Origin: Bradyrhizobium canariense
GTDB taxonomy: Bacteria; Pseudomonadota; Alphaproteobacteria; Rhizobiales; Xanthobacteraceae
Assembly: GCF_900105125.1 (NCBI RefSeq)
Contig: NZ_LT629750.1
Coordinates: forward strand, 806,001 to 870,000
Reading direction: 5' to 3'
Length of the DNA: 64,000 nt
Both the position numbers and the translations under genes were made by a program. Below the pieces are notes generated by a model that did not search any database, had not been told where the DNA came from, and saw only the letters and a program-made list of their open reading frames with translations. How positions within the stretch are numbered: position 1 is the first letter of the stretch; each line of letters starts with the position of its first letter. Shown here one piece after another: positions 52,229 through 60,153 of this stretch.

Positions 52229-54478
52229 TTATTCCATGGAGCCGCGGTGCAGGTCGGCCTCGATCTGAAGCCGCGTTCCGCCGCCAAACCGTGCGCGATA
52301 GACCTGCAAATTCTCCATGATCCGTTGCACGTAATTGCGGGTTTCGGAGAACGGGATTTGTTCGACCCAGTCGACCGCGTCGACCTTGGGGTCGCGTGGA
52401 TCGCCGTAGCGTTCGATCCATTTTTTGACGCTGCCGCGGCCGGCATTATAGGCCGCGAATGTCATGATGTAGGAGCCGCGGTAATCCTCCAGCAGGCCGC
52501 CGAGTTCGGCAGCTCCCAGCGCCGCGTTATAGACGGGATCGGTCTTCATCCGCTGGAGATCGAAGCCCACACCGTATTTCTTGCAGACATAGCGGCCCGC
52601 GTCCGGTGTCACCTGCATCAGGCCGTACGCTTGGGCCGGCGAGACCACCGCCGGATTGAAGGCGCTTTCCTGCCGGGCGATCGCGAAGATGACGCTCTGC
52701 TCGACGTCGGGTCCGATCGACTTGAACGGTGGGATCCCGTTCACCGGATAGGCATAGAAATCGAACGGCAGCCCGCGATTGAGCGCAGCCTTGCCGAGCA
52801 GCAGCATGCCGCGGGCGTCGCCGTTGCGCGAGGCTAGTTCGCCAAGGCCCACCAGCGCGTCGGGATCGCCATTGTCGCCCATGTCGGCTAGGATCGGGAT
52901 CGCGATCTCGCGCTCGTCCAGCGCGTACAGCAATTGCACCGCGCGCACGACCTCCAGCCGCTCGATTCCACGCCCACGCGCAGCCGGCGCGCCGTTCAGC
53001 GCGATCTGCGGCAGGCCGAGTTTGGCGCGCGCCAGTTGACCGTAATAGCTGGTCGAATGTTCCGCCGCGGCTATGTAGGCGGCGCGGGCCTCCTGCGAGC
53101 GGCCGGCGGCTTCCGCGGCCCGGCCCTGCCAGTAGCCGGCGCGCGCCAGCGCGGTCGGGTTGGAACTGCCGACGCCGATGCGGGCGAAATGTTGCGCTGC
53201 TGTCGCGGGGTCCCTTAGAAAACGCAGCGCGATCCAGCCTGCGGTAAATTCCTGCTCGGTCTTGTAGATGTCGCGCGCGGGAAGTGCCGCATCGCGCGCG
53301 ATCAGATAGGCGGTGCGGTACTCACCGACATCGAGCAGCTTGCGCGACATCAGCCGCCGCTCGATCCACCATTCATCGACATTGTACAGGCGACCCGGGT
53401 CTTTGGGCGCGCTCAGCATGAGCTGCGCGGCCTCTGCGAATTTCTCTTCACGGCGGAGCAACTGGATCTTGCTGAAGATGTAGCCCGCATCGCCGCGCAG
53501 TTCGCGCGGAACCTGTTCGAGTAAAGCCTCGGTATTGGGAGCTTTGCGATAGGACGCGATACGCGCCTTCGCCAGCGCAACCTCAGCGCCGCCAAGCCGC
53601 TTCGCCGCCCGCAATGCGATTTCGTGCTCGCCGCCATAGAGGAAGAGATCCATCCGCGCCTTTTGGTCGCCCGGTGTCAGCAGCGCGCCGAACAGGTCGA
53701 GCGCGTTGTTTTCGGTCTCCTCGGACATCGCATCGTTTCGCCAGGCGTCTCGCACCAGACGCTCCGCGTTGGTCCGGTCGCCGCGTCCGATCATGGCTCG
53801 CGCCAGCGCGAATTTGCCTTTGGCTGATAACGGCGACTCGTTCGCGAACCACGACATCACGGTCGCATCGTCGCGATGATCGTCCCACAGCACAGCCTCC
53901 AGGCGCCGGCGCAGGAAGCTCTGCGAAGGCCAGCTCGGATTGGCCTCGATGAATGCGCGATAGCGTTCGACGGAGGCGCCGTTGTCGTCGCTGCGCAGGA
54001 TGATCCACTCTGCGAGCTTCTTCGCAAGCGGATCGGATATCGCGGCTTCGACCTGTGTGGCATCGGCGGGCTGATGCTTGCGCACGAGATCGATGACATT
54101 TTCCAGCGCGTCGGCGTCGGCCTGCGAGGTCGACGACGTCGCGGCCACGGCCGCCGGGATCGAGGGCTTGCGCGCGGGCGGTGGCGGCAAAGCCGCGTGC
54201 TGGCGGGTCGCCGGCGCCAGGGCAGTCGGAGCTACCGGCGCGGGTGCACCCGGGGCTGCCGTCGTCTTGGCGGCATTCTTGGCCGTACCATTGGCCGTAG
54301 TCTTGGGCATGGCGTTGCGAGCGATCGGCCGTGGCTTCGGCAGTGGAACTTTCGCCGTGGCCGCCGTCGCGAGTGCCGATAACGCAAGGGTCAGCACCAG
54401 GCTGGTCGCCAACGCCTTCGACAAGACCATGGATAAGGCCGTCGATCGCAAAGCGGCTGCGCGGGTGAACTGGCTCAC
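52229..54478 (-). CDS. Soluble lytic murein transglycosylase (Slt70-like)
   Basis: The 749-residue periplasmic protein has a signal region (about 1-45), a Pro/Ala-rich linker (about 45-110), a long helical solenoid and a C-terminal SLT domain. The catalytic Glu604 lies in FAIARQESAFNPAVVSPAQA, followed by YGLMQVTPDAG and MTFAAYNAGRGSVKKWIERY. It cleaves the glycan MurNAc-GlcNAc bond to 1,6-anhydro ends. GAAGGAACGCC precedes GTG 54478. It is convergent with the porin gene and divergent from dapA. Confidence 0.95.
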   Translation of the reverse strand: MSQFTRAAALRSTALSMVLSKALATSLVLTLALSALATAATAKVPLPKPRPIARNAMPKTTANGTAKNAAKTTAAPGAPAPVAPTALAPATRQHAALPPPPARKPSIPAAVAATSSTSQADADALENVIDLVRKHQPADATQVEAAISDPLAKKLAEWIILRSDDNGASVERYRAFIEANPSWPSQSFLRRRLEAVLWDDHRDDATVMSWFANESPLSAKGKFALARAMIGRGDRTNAERLVRDAWRNDAMSEETENNALDLFGALLTPGDQKARMDLFLYGGEHEIALRAAKRLGGAEVALAKARIASYRKAPNTEALLEQVPRELRGDAGYIFSKIQLLRREEKFAEAAQLMLSAPKDPGRLYNVDEWWIERRLMSRKLLDVGEYRTAYLIARDAALPARDIYKTEQEFTAGWIALRFLRDPATAAQHFARIGVGSSNPTALARAGYWQGRAAEAAGRSQEARAAYIAAAEHSTSYYGQLARAKLGLPQIALNGAPAARGRGIERLEVVRAVQLLYALDEREIAIPILADMGDNGDPDALVGLGELASRNGDARGMLLLGKAALNRGLPFDFYAYPVNGIPPFKSIGPDVEQSVIFAIARQESAFNPAVVSPAQAYGLMQVTPDAGRYVCKKYGVGFDLQRMKTDPVYNAALGAAELGGLLEDYRGSYIMTFAAYNAGRGSVKKWIERYGDPRDPKVDAVDWVEQIPFSETRNYVQRIMENLQVYRARFGGGTRLQIEADLHRGSME

Positions 54479-54703
54479 GGCGTTCCTTCGCGGCGAATCA
54501 TCAATTGATGATGCTCTAAGTTTAATTGATTGATATTTGGAAAAAATGCCAAAACCGCCGTAATTTCCGCTGTCTGGACCATCACCGCGGCAAAATCGCG
54601 GCCGGGATTGGGCCTGCGCGGCCCTTTCGCAGCCACGTCAGACCCGATATGAATGATCCCTAATCAGTTTTGATGGCATGCCGCGCGCGTTCGGAGGAAG
54701 TCC

Positions 54704-55594
54704 ATGGCAAGCAAGACGAATTTTCGAGGCTCATTCACTGCCCTGGTCACGCCTTTCAAAAACGGCTCGCTGGATGAAGCGGCATTTCGCGCCCTTGTCA
54801 GCTGGCAGATCGCCGAGGGAACCCACGGCCTGGTACCGGTCGGCACGACCGGCGAAAGCCCCACCTTGAGCCACGACGAGCATAATCGGGTGGTGGAATG
54901 GTGCATCGACGAGGCCAAGGGCCGCGTGCCCGTGATCGCCGGCGCCGGTTCCAATTCGACCAAGGAAGCCATCGAGCTGGCGCAGCATGCCGAGAAGGCC
55001 GGCGCCGATGCCGCTCTGGTGGTGACGCCGTACTACAATAAGCCGACCCAGGAAGGCCTGTACCAGCACTTCAAGGCGATCAACGATGCGATCGGAATTC
55101 CGGTCATCATCTACAATATTCCGCCGCGCTCCGTGATCGACATGTCGGTCGACACCATGAAGCGGCTGTTCGAATTGAAGAACATTGCCGGCGTGAAGGA
55201 TGCGACCGCGAGCATGGTGCGGGTGTCGCAGCAGCGCGCGGCGATGGGCGAGGATTTCAACCAGCTGTCGGGCGAGGATGCGACCGTGCTCGGTTACATG
55301 GCGCATGGCGGTCACGGCTGCATCTCCGTGACCTCCAACGTCGCTCCCAGGCTGTGCTCCGAGTTTCATTTGGCCTGGCAGAAAGGCGACCACGCCACGG
55401 CGCTCAAGCTGCACGACAAGCTGATGCCGCTGCATACCAATCTCTTCATCGAGTCCAATCCGGCGCCCGTGAAATACGCACTCTCGCTGCTCGGCAAGAT
55501 GGACGAGAAGCTGCGCCTGCCGATGGTGCCGGTGTCGGAGCCGACGCGGGTGGCGGTGCGTAGCGCGATGGTGCATGCGGGCCTGATCAACTAG
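54704..55594 (+). CDS. dapA: 4-hydroxy-tetrahydrodipicolinate synthase
   Basis: The 296-residue TIM-barrel protein has the pyruvate-binding [14 protein letters not shown], Tyr in [14 protein letters not shown], the Schiff-base Lys165 in [14 protein letters not shown] and the C-terminal substrate loop. It condenses pyruvate with aspartate semialdehyde in lysine and diaminopimelate synthesis. GGAGGAAGTCC precedes ATG 54704. The neighbouring Slt and later genes follow the conserved order of the genus. Confidence 0.97.
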   Translation: MASKTNFRGSFTALVTPFKNGSLDEAAFRALVSWQIAEGTHGLVPVGTTGESPTLSHDEHNRVVEWCIDEAKGRVPVIAGAGSNSTKEAIELAQHAEKAGADAALVVTPYYNKPTQEGLYQHFKAINDAIGIPVIIYNIPPRSVIDMSVDTMKRLFELKNIAGVKDATASMVRVSQQRAAMGEDFNQLSGEDATVLGYMAHGGHGCISVTSNVAPRLCSEFHLAWQKGDHATALKLHDKLMPLHTNLFIESNPAPVKYALSLLGKMDEKLRLPMVPVSEPTRVAVRSAMVHAGLIN

Positions 55595-55651
55595 GCCTTC
55601 GGTTGCCGCTATGGCTCTGGCTGTTCGGGATACTGAGGAGGGGGACTGTAG

Positions 55652-56068
55652 ATGCTCAAGGAATTCCAAGAATTCGCGATGAAGGGCAACGTGGTCGACC
55701 TCGCGGTCGGCGTCATCATCGGCGCTGCCTTCGGCGCGATCGTGGCTTCGCTGGTCGGCGACATCATCATGCCGATCATCGGATCGATCACGGGCGGTCT
55801 CGACTTTTCCAATTATTACACGGGCCTCTCGAAAGCTGTTATAGCCACCAACCTGGCCGACGCCAAGAAGCAGGGCGCCGTGCTGGCCTGGGGCAACTTC
55901 CTCACGCTGACGCTGAATTTCCTCATCGTCGCCTTCGTGCTGTTCATCGTGATCAGGCTCATGAACCAGCTCAAGCGAAAGAATGAGGCCGCGCCTGCCG
56001 CGCCGCCGAAGCCGAGCCGCGAGGAAGAACTGCTCACCGAGATCCGCGATTTGCTGAAGAAGGCTTGA
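55652..56068 (+). CDS. mscL: Large-conductance mechanosensitive channel
   Basis: The 138-residue protein has two TM helices; TM1 is [20 protein letters not shown] and the pore-lining Gly/Ala pattern is conserved. The N-terminal amphipathic [13 protein letters not shown] and C-terminal [14 protein letters not shown] bundle fit MscL. It opens on membrane tension to release solutes in osmotic downshock. It ends one base before smpB, so the two are coupled. Confidence 0.96.
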   Translation: MLKEFQEFAMKGNVVDLAVGVIIGAAFGAIVASLVGDIIMPIIGSITGGLDFSNYYTGLSKAVIATNLADAKKQGAVLAWGNFLTLTLNFLIVAFVLFIVIRLMNQLKRKNEAAPAAPPKPSREEELLTEIRDLLKKA

Positions 56069-56069
56069 T

Positions 56070-56543
56070 GTGGCCGAGAAGAACGAGCGTGCAATCAAGG
56101 TTGTCGCCGAAAATCGCAAAGCCCGGTTCAACTATGCGATCGAGGACACGCTGGAGGCCGGCATCGCGCTGACCGGCACCGAGGTCAAGTCGATCCGCAA
56201 CGGCAAGACCACCATCGCGGAATCCTATGCTGACACCAAGGACGGCGAGATCTGGCTGATCAACGCCAACATTCCCGAATACCTTCAGGCCAACCGCTTC
56301 AACCACGAGCCGAAACGGCCGCGCAAGCTGTTGCTGCACAAAAAGCAGATCAACAAGCTGATGGGCGCGGTCGATCGCGAGGGCATGACGCTCATCCCGC
56401 TCAAGCTCTATTTCAATGAGCGCGGCCGCGCCAAGCTGCTACTGGCGGTCGCCAAGGGCAAGAAGCTGCACGACAAGCGCGAAACCGAGAAAAAGCGCGA
56501 CTGGAGCAGGGAGAAGGGCCGCCTGATGCGGGCGCGGGGATAG
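56070..56543 (+). CDS. smpB: SsrA-binding protein SmpB
   Basis: The 157-residue protein starts at GTG 56070 ([20 protein letters not shown]). It has the OB-fold motifs [20 protein letters not shown] and [13 protein letters not shown] and the basic tail [20 protein letters not shown]. SmpB brings tmRNA to stalled ribosomes for trans-translation. The ssrA gene is not in this window. Confidence 0.96.
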   Translation: MAEKNERAIKVVAENRKARFNYAIEDTLEAGIALTGTEVKSIRNGKTTIAESYADTKDGEIWLINANIPEYLQANRFNHEPKRPRKLLLHKKQINKLMGAVDREGMTLIPLKLYFNERGRAKLLLAVAKGKKLHDKRETEKKRDWSREKGRLMRARG

Positions 56544-56636
56544 GCAAGTGTCGCACGTTCCTGTCCGTCATTGCGAGCCAACGGGTCGGCGCAATGCGCC
56601 GCACGCAGGCAAAGACGACCGATGGAGAATGGTACG

Positions 56637-57212
56637 ATGAATCAGAAGAACCTGCTCGAAGTCGACTGGAGCAAAATTCCAGCACCTGTTGACGACGGCG
56701 CGGCGAAGCATCTCGTCGGCATGACGATCCCCCCGGTGAGCCTGGTCGCGACCGACGATACGTCGGTGACGCTGTCGGCGTTGCCGGGGCGCATTGTGGT
56801 GTTCGGCTATCCCAGGACCGGCGAGCCCGGCAAGATCGGTCTGGTCGATGACTGGGACATGATTCCGGGCGCGCGGGGCTGCACGCCCCAGACCTGTGCG
56901 TTTCGCGATCTGTTTGCGGAATTGAAGGCCGCCGGCGTCAAGCATGTGTTCGGCCTGTCGACGCAGAGCAACGAATACCAGACCGAGATGGCGTCGCGGC
57001 TGCATCTGCCGTTCCCGGTATTGTCGGATGAAAAGCTGGCGTTAACCCGCGCGCTCAATCTGCCGACCATGCAGGTCGCGGGGCTGACCTTGATCAAGCG
57101 GTTAGCGCTGATCGTCGACGACGCGCGCATCACGCATGTGTTTTACCCGGTATTTCCGCCCGATCGAAACGCCGGCGACGTGCTGGCGTGGTTGCAGGAC
57201 AATCCGGTTTAG
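56637..57212 (+). CDS. Peroxiredoxin (thioredoxin-fold, BCP/PrxQ-like)
   Basis: The 191-residue protein has IPPVSLVATDDTSVTLSALP and GARGCTPQTCAFRDLFAELK, the GCTxxxCxFRD signature of BCP/PrxQ peroxiredoxins with peroxidatic and resolving Cys four residues apart. It then has KHVFGLSTQSNEYQTEMASR and the C-terminal VFYPVFPPDRNAGDVL. It reduces hydroperoxides using thioredoxin. GGAGAATGG precedes ATG 56637; upstream codons belong to a short repeat-like segment. Confidence 0.88.
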   Translation: MNQKNLLEVDWSKIPAPVDDGAAKHLVGMTIPPVSLVATDDTSVTLSALPGRIVVFGYPRTGEPGKIGLVDDWDMIPGARGCTPQTCAFRDLFAELKAAGVKHVFGLSTQSNEYQTEMASRLHLPFPVLSDEKLALTRALNLPTMQVAGLTLIKRLALIVDDARITHVFYPVFPPDRNAGDVLAWLQDNPV

Positions 57213-57261
57213 GACCGGGACTCCAATCCGGCAAAGGGGCGCGTTGTTGAGTCGTTGCGGT

Positions 57262-57780
57262 TCACCGCGCCCGACCCCGCACGAAGCTTGCGGCCGGACG
57301 ACGCAACCATTGCGTCAGCATCATCACCCTGGGAAAGCCGATCAAGGGACCGGTCGAAAGATTAGTCAGCATGCTCGCGGTGAAACCGGGCAATTCACAG
57401 GCGATCTGCTTCCAGGTTAAGCCTCGATCGCTCCGTTCGGTTTCGAGCGCCGCGTACAATGCCCGCGTGTCGAAGCGCAGGATAAGCGGCGGTCCGGGAT
57501 CGGGCAGCGCCTCCTCTGCTTTCGGTGGAGCATCCTCGTGTCCCGCGAGAAAGCTCTCCGGCGTCCGTCGCAACCACCTGAGAACCTGCAGCACAACCGC
57601 GCCGGTAACCGAGCTTTTGCTCGACATGTCTCTGATCGTTGCAACGCTGATTGGAATGGAAGGCGTACTCTCGAACGGTTTATTGATCTCGTTCGCAAGT
57701 TCGCTCCAGCTCAACCCGCGAGCACGACGCTCGGCATCGAGGGTAGCGTGGAGCCGCTTCATGTCGAACCGGGCAAGCAT
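57262..57780 (-). CDS. Two-copy HTH-like domain protein
   Basis: The 172-residue protein is two homologous halves. Half one is FDMKRLHATLDAERRARGLS to LRWLRRTPESFLAGHED; half two is FDTRALYAALETERSDRGLT to LTQWLRRPAASFVRGRAR. Shared features are an N-terminal LxxxLxxERxxRGLxW helix and a C-terminal WLRRxxxSF. The pattern suggests a Cro/Xre-type helix-turn-helix in each half. It follows the uracil-DNA glycosylase gene by 17 bp, so it shares its operon. A regulatory or structural role is inferred. Confidence 0.82.
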   Translation of the reverse strand: MLARFDMKRLHATLDAERRARGLSWSELANEINKPFESTPSIPISVATIRDMSSKSSVTGAVVLQVLRWLRRTPESFLAGHEDAPPKAEEALPDPGPPLILRFDTRALYAALETERSDRGLTWKQIACELPGFTASMLTNLSTGPLIGFPRVMMLTQWLRRPAASFVRGRAR

Positions 57781-57797
57781 GCAAGAGAAGATCTCGC

Positions 57798-58502
57798 TTA
57801 CGGGTTTCGGCGTTCGTCTAAATCCGCTTTGACCTTCGCAAACACGCTGCGGAACATGTCCGGCGTCAGCACCCGCGTATTGGTGTTGTAGCGCGAGCAA
57901 TGATAGCTATCGTACAGCTTGATGGTGCCGGCCTGATGGATCGCGCCATGCGCAAATGGCGCAGCGGCGCCGCGAAGATTCAAAATCTTCAGCGTGGTGT
58001 CATGCGCGATCCGCCCGAGCGCGATGATCGCGCGCAGCTTCGGCATGGTCTCGATCGTCGCTGACAGGAATGAGCGGCAGGTATTGATTTCGGCGGGTAG
58101 CGGCTTGTTCTGCGGCGGTACGCAGCGCACGGCGTTGCTGATCCGGCAATCGACCAGCGTCAGTCCGTCGTCCGGCCGCGCCTGATAATTCCCTTTGGCA
58201 AAACCGTATTCGAGCAAGGTCGCATAAAGCAGGTCGCCGGCGTAATCGCCGGTGAAGGGCCGTCCGGTACGGTTGGCGCCCTGCATGCCGGGGGCGAGGC
58301 CTACGATCAGAAGCCTCGCATCGGGATCGCCGAATGACGGCACGGGCGAGTTGAACCAGCCGGGTTCGCGCGCGCGTGCCTGCGCACGAAACTCAGCGAG
58401 CCTCGGGCAAAGCGGGCAATTGCGATCGGGTGCGGTGCGGAGGAGGGAATTGGCGGGCGGCGGCTTGCCGCGCGCAGCATCAGTCGTCGAAATCGTCGTC
58501 AT
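57798..58502 (-). CDS. Uracil-DNA glycosylase, family 5 (UdgB-like)
   Basis: The 234-residue protein has the UDG superfamily motif LLIVGLAPGMQGANRTGRPF, TGDYAGDLLY, and the C-terminal YDSYHCSRYNTNTRVLTPDM. These fit the family-5 UDGb group, which has a 4Fe-4S cluster held by Cys residues (CPLCPRL and CRISNAVRCVPP are present). It excises uracil and some other deaminated bases. It overlaps the NYN gene by 23 bases, showing coupling. A DNA-repair role is likely. Confidence 0.92.
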   Translation of the reverse strand: MTTISTTDAARGKPPPANSLLRTAPDRNCPLCPRLAEFRAQARAREPGWFNSPVPSFGDPDARLLIVGLAPGMQGANRTGRPFTGDYAGDLLYATLLEYGFAKGNYQARPDDGLTLVDCRISNAVRCVPPQNKPLPAEINTCRSFLSATIETMPKLRAIIALGRIAHDTTLKILNLRGAAAPFAHGAIHQAGTIKLYDSYHCSRYNTNTRVLTPDMFRSVFAKVKADLDERRNP

Positions 58503-59109
58503 CGCCCCTCGGCGCCATGGTGGTCGCGCGCTGCAGGAATTGCGGCGCGTGATGACGCGGCTCGCGCGGGGCCGGGCGCTCGGATGGATCGCGGCCGAGC
58601 TTGGATTGCAGTTCCACCAGATCGGTGAAGACGTCGGCCTGGCGCCGCAATTCGTCGGCGATCATCGGCGGCTGGCTTGAAATCGTCGAGACCACGGTGA
58701 CCCGGACGCCGCGCCGCTGCACCGCTTCGACCAGCGACCGGAAATCGCCATCGCCGGAAAACAGGACGATCTGATCGACGTGCTCGGCGAGTTCCATCGC
58801 ATCGACCGCCAGTTCGATATCCATGTTGCCCTTGACCTTGCGGCGGCCGCTGGCGTCGATGAATTCCTTGGTCGCTTTGGTGACGACGGTATAGCCGTTG
58901 TAATCGAGCCAATCGATCAACGGACGGATCGACGAATATTCCTGATCTTCGATAATCGCGGTGTAATAGAACGCGCGTACCAAGGTCCCGCGGCTCTGGA
59001 ATTCCTTCAGCAGGCGCTTGTAATCGATGTCGAAGCCGAGCGTCTTGGCCGTTGCGTAGAGGTTAGCGCCATCGATAAAAAGCGCGATTTTATTGGAAGC
59101 AGGTGACAT
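58480..59109 (-). CDS. NYN-domain (LabA-like) protein
   Basis: The 209-residue protein has a PIN-like NYN fold: [20 protein letters not shown] (first Asp), [40 protein letters not shown] and [20 protein letters not shown]. The acidic residues for metal-dependent RNase activity are present. The C-terminal ~50 residues are polar and end DDDDFDD. LabA/DUF88 proteins are implicated in RNA turnover. It overlaps the glycosylase gene and lies divergent from rpoZ. Confidence 0.93.
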   Translation of the reverse strand: MSPASNKIALFIDGANLYATAKTLGFDIDYKRLLKEFQSRGTLVRAFYYTAIIEDQEYSSIRPLIDWLDYNGYTVVTKATKEFIDASGRRKVKGNMDIELAVDAMELAEHVDQIVLFSGDGDFRSLVEAVQRRGVRVTVVSTISSQPPMIADELRRQADVFTDLVELQSKLGRDPSERPAPREPRHHAPQFLQRATTMAPRGDDDDFDD

Positions 59110-59171
59110 CAAGTTTCTCGCGTTGTTAACGTTTTTGGCGCGACGGCAGGGGGCCGCGCATCTCACGAAAG

Positions 59172-59287
59172 ATTGTCTAGAGCTCGGAGAATCCAACCCG
59201 GTAATCACCACTGCAAATGTGGTGCGGCGAGGGCGAGAAAACCCATACTGTCGACTTGTAATGAAGCGATTTCTTGTCCTAGACAAT
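59172..59287. other. Spaced inverted repeat in the NYN-rpoZ gap
   Basis: ATTGTCTAG at 59172-59180 and its exact complement CTAGACAAT at 59279-59287 stand 107 bp apart, measured start to start, in the 348-bp divergent gap. CTAG is rare in high-GC DNA, so two perfect arms are unlikely by chance. It may be a regulator site or the stem of a structured RNA. Confidence 0.35.
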
Positions 59288-59457
59288 ACCCTGCGTTTCC
59301 GGGTTTGTCTGGATGTTCCGGCCTTCTGGCCCCACGGTGGGTTAGCAGAGCCGATTGCGGAGGCCAAATCACAAATTGGTCTTGCGAAAACCCACCGATC
59401 CCTATAACTACCGGACATAATCCGCATTTCCGGTCCCATTTAACGGAGCGACAGTCG

Positions 59458-59850
59458 ATGGCGCGCGTCACCGTGGAAGATTGTATTGATAAGGTCGACA
59501 ATCGGTTCGACCTGGTTCTGCTGGCAGCACACCGCGCCCGTATGATTTCGTCCGGATCACAACTTACAGTTGATCGCGATAACGACAAAAATCCGGTTGT
59601 GTCGCTGCGCGAAATCGCGGATTCGACGATTTCGCCCGAGGATCTCCGCGAAGAACTGGTTCATTCGCTGCAGAAATTCGTCGAGGTCGATGAGCCCGAG
59701 CCCGATACCGTGCCTTTGATCGGATCGGCAGGCGCCAGCGTCGATGCCGACGACACCGAGGTCGCCGTCGAACGCATGACCGAGGAAGAGCTCCTGAAAG
59801 GTCTCGAAGGCCTTGCGCCTCCGGAAGAGCAGCCCGAAGAGGACGAATAA
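59458..59850 (+). CDS. rpoZ: RNA polymerase omega subunit
   Basis: The 130-residue protein [20 protein letters not shown] with [15 protein letters not shown] and [20 protein letters not shown] is a typical alphaproteobacterial omega with an acidic tail (EEQPEEDE). It helps assemble the beta' subunit. It lies upstream of rel, as in many proteobacteria. A strong terminator follows at 59897, so it is a separate unit. Confidence 0.97.
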   Translation: MARVTVEDCIDKVDNRFDLVLLAAHRARMISSGSQLTVDRDNDKNPVVSLREIADSTISPEDLREELVHSLQKFVEVDEPEPDTVPLIGSAGASVDADDTEVAVERMTEEELLKGLEGLAPPEEQPEEDE

Positions 59851-59896
59851 GCCGCCATATCGTGCGCGGCGCGCTCCCCGAACATATCCGATTTAC

Positions 59897-59932
59897 CAAA
59901 GGCCCGGGCATTTGCCTGGGCCTTTGCTTTTG
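59897..59932 (+). terminator. Rho-independent terminator of rpoZ
   Basis: AAAGGCCCGGGCA pairs with TGCCTGGGCCTTT (G-T pair inside) across a tight TT loop, followed by GCTTTTGTTGG. It is 46 bases after the rpoZ stop. Confidence 0.85.
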
Positions 59933-60153
59933 TTGGCATTTTTTGTGATTATCATGCCTCTATCATGGACGCGCACCAGTTCGCGCAGGTTGCCTTCGAT
60001 TTGATCGGTGGGTGGCCAGTTTCGCGATAAACTGCGCTACGTGCCCAAAATCGAGCGTTTCTCGCCTCAACCAAGGCGCTGCTGCGCTTGAGGATGCGTT
60101 AGATTGTATGTGAAGCGGGTCGCATCCGAAGCCCGCGTAAAGGCAGTGATTCG

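Noticed and set aside
54731..56131. 466-codon open frame on the minus strand
   Set aside because: It crosses dapA, mscL and smpB in antisense; the composition (His, Arg, Asp-rich) is typical of a complement frame.
56544..56636. Repeat-like GTCATTGCGAGCC segment before the peroxiredoxin
   Set aside because: It looks like a single common intergenic unit; no second copy was found in the window, so it is not listed as a repeat.
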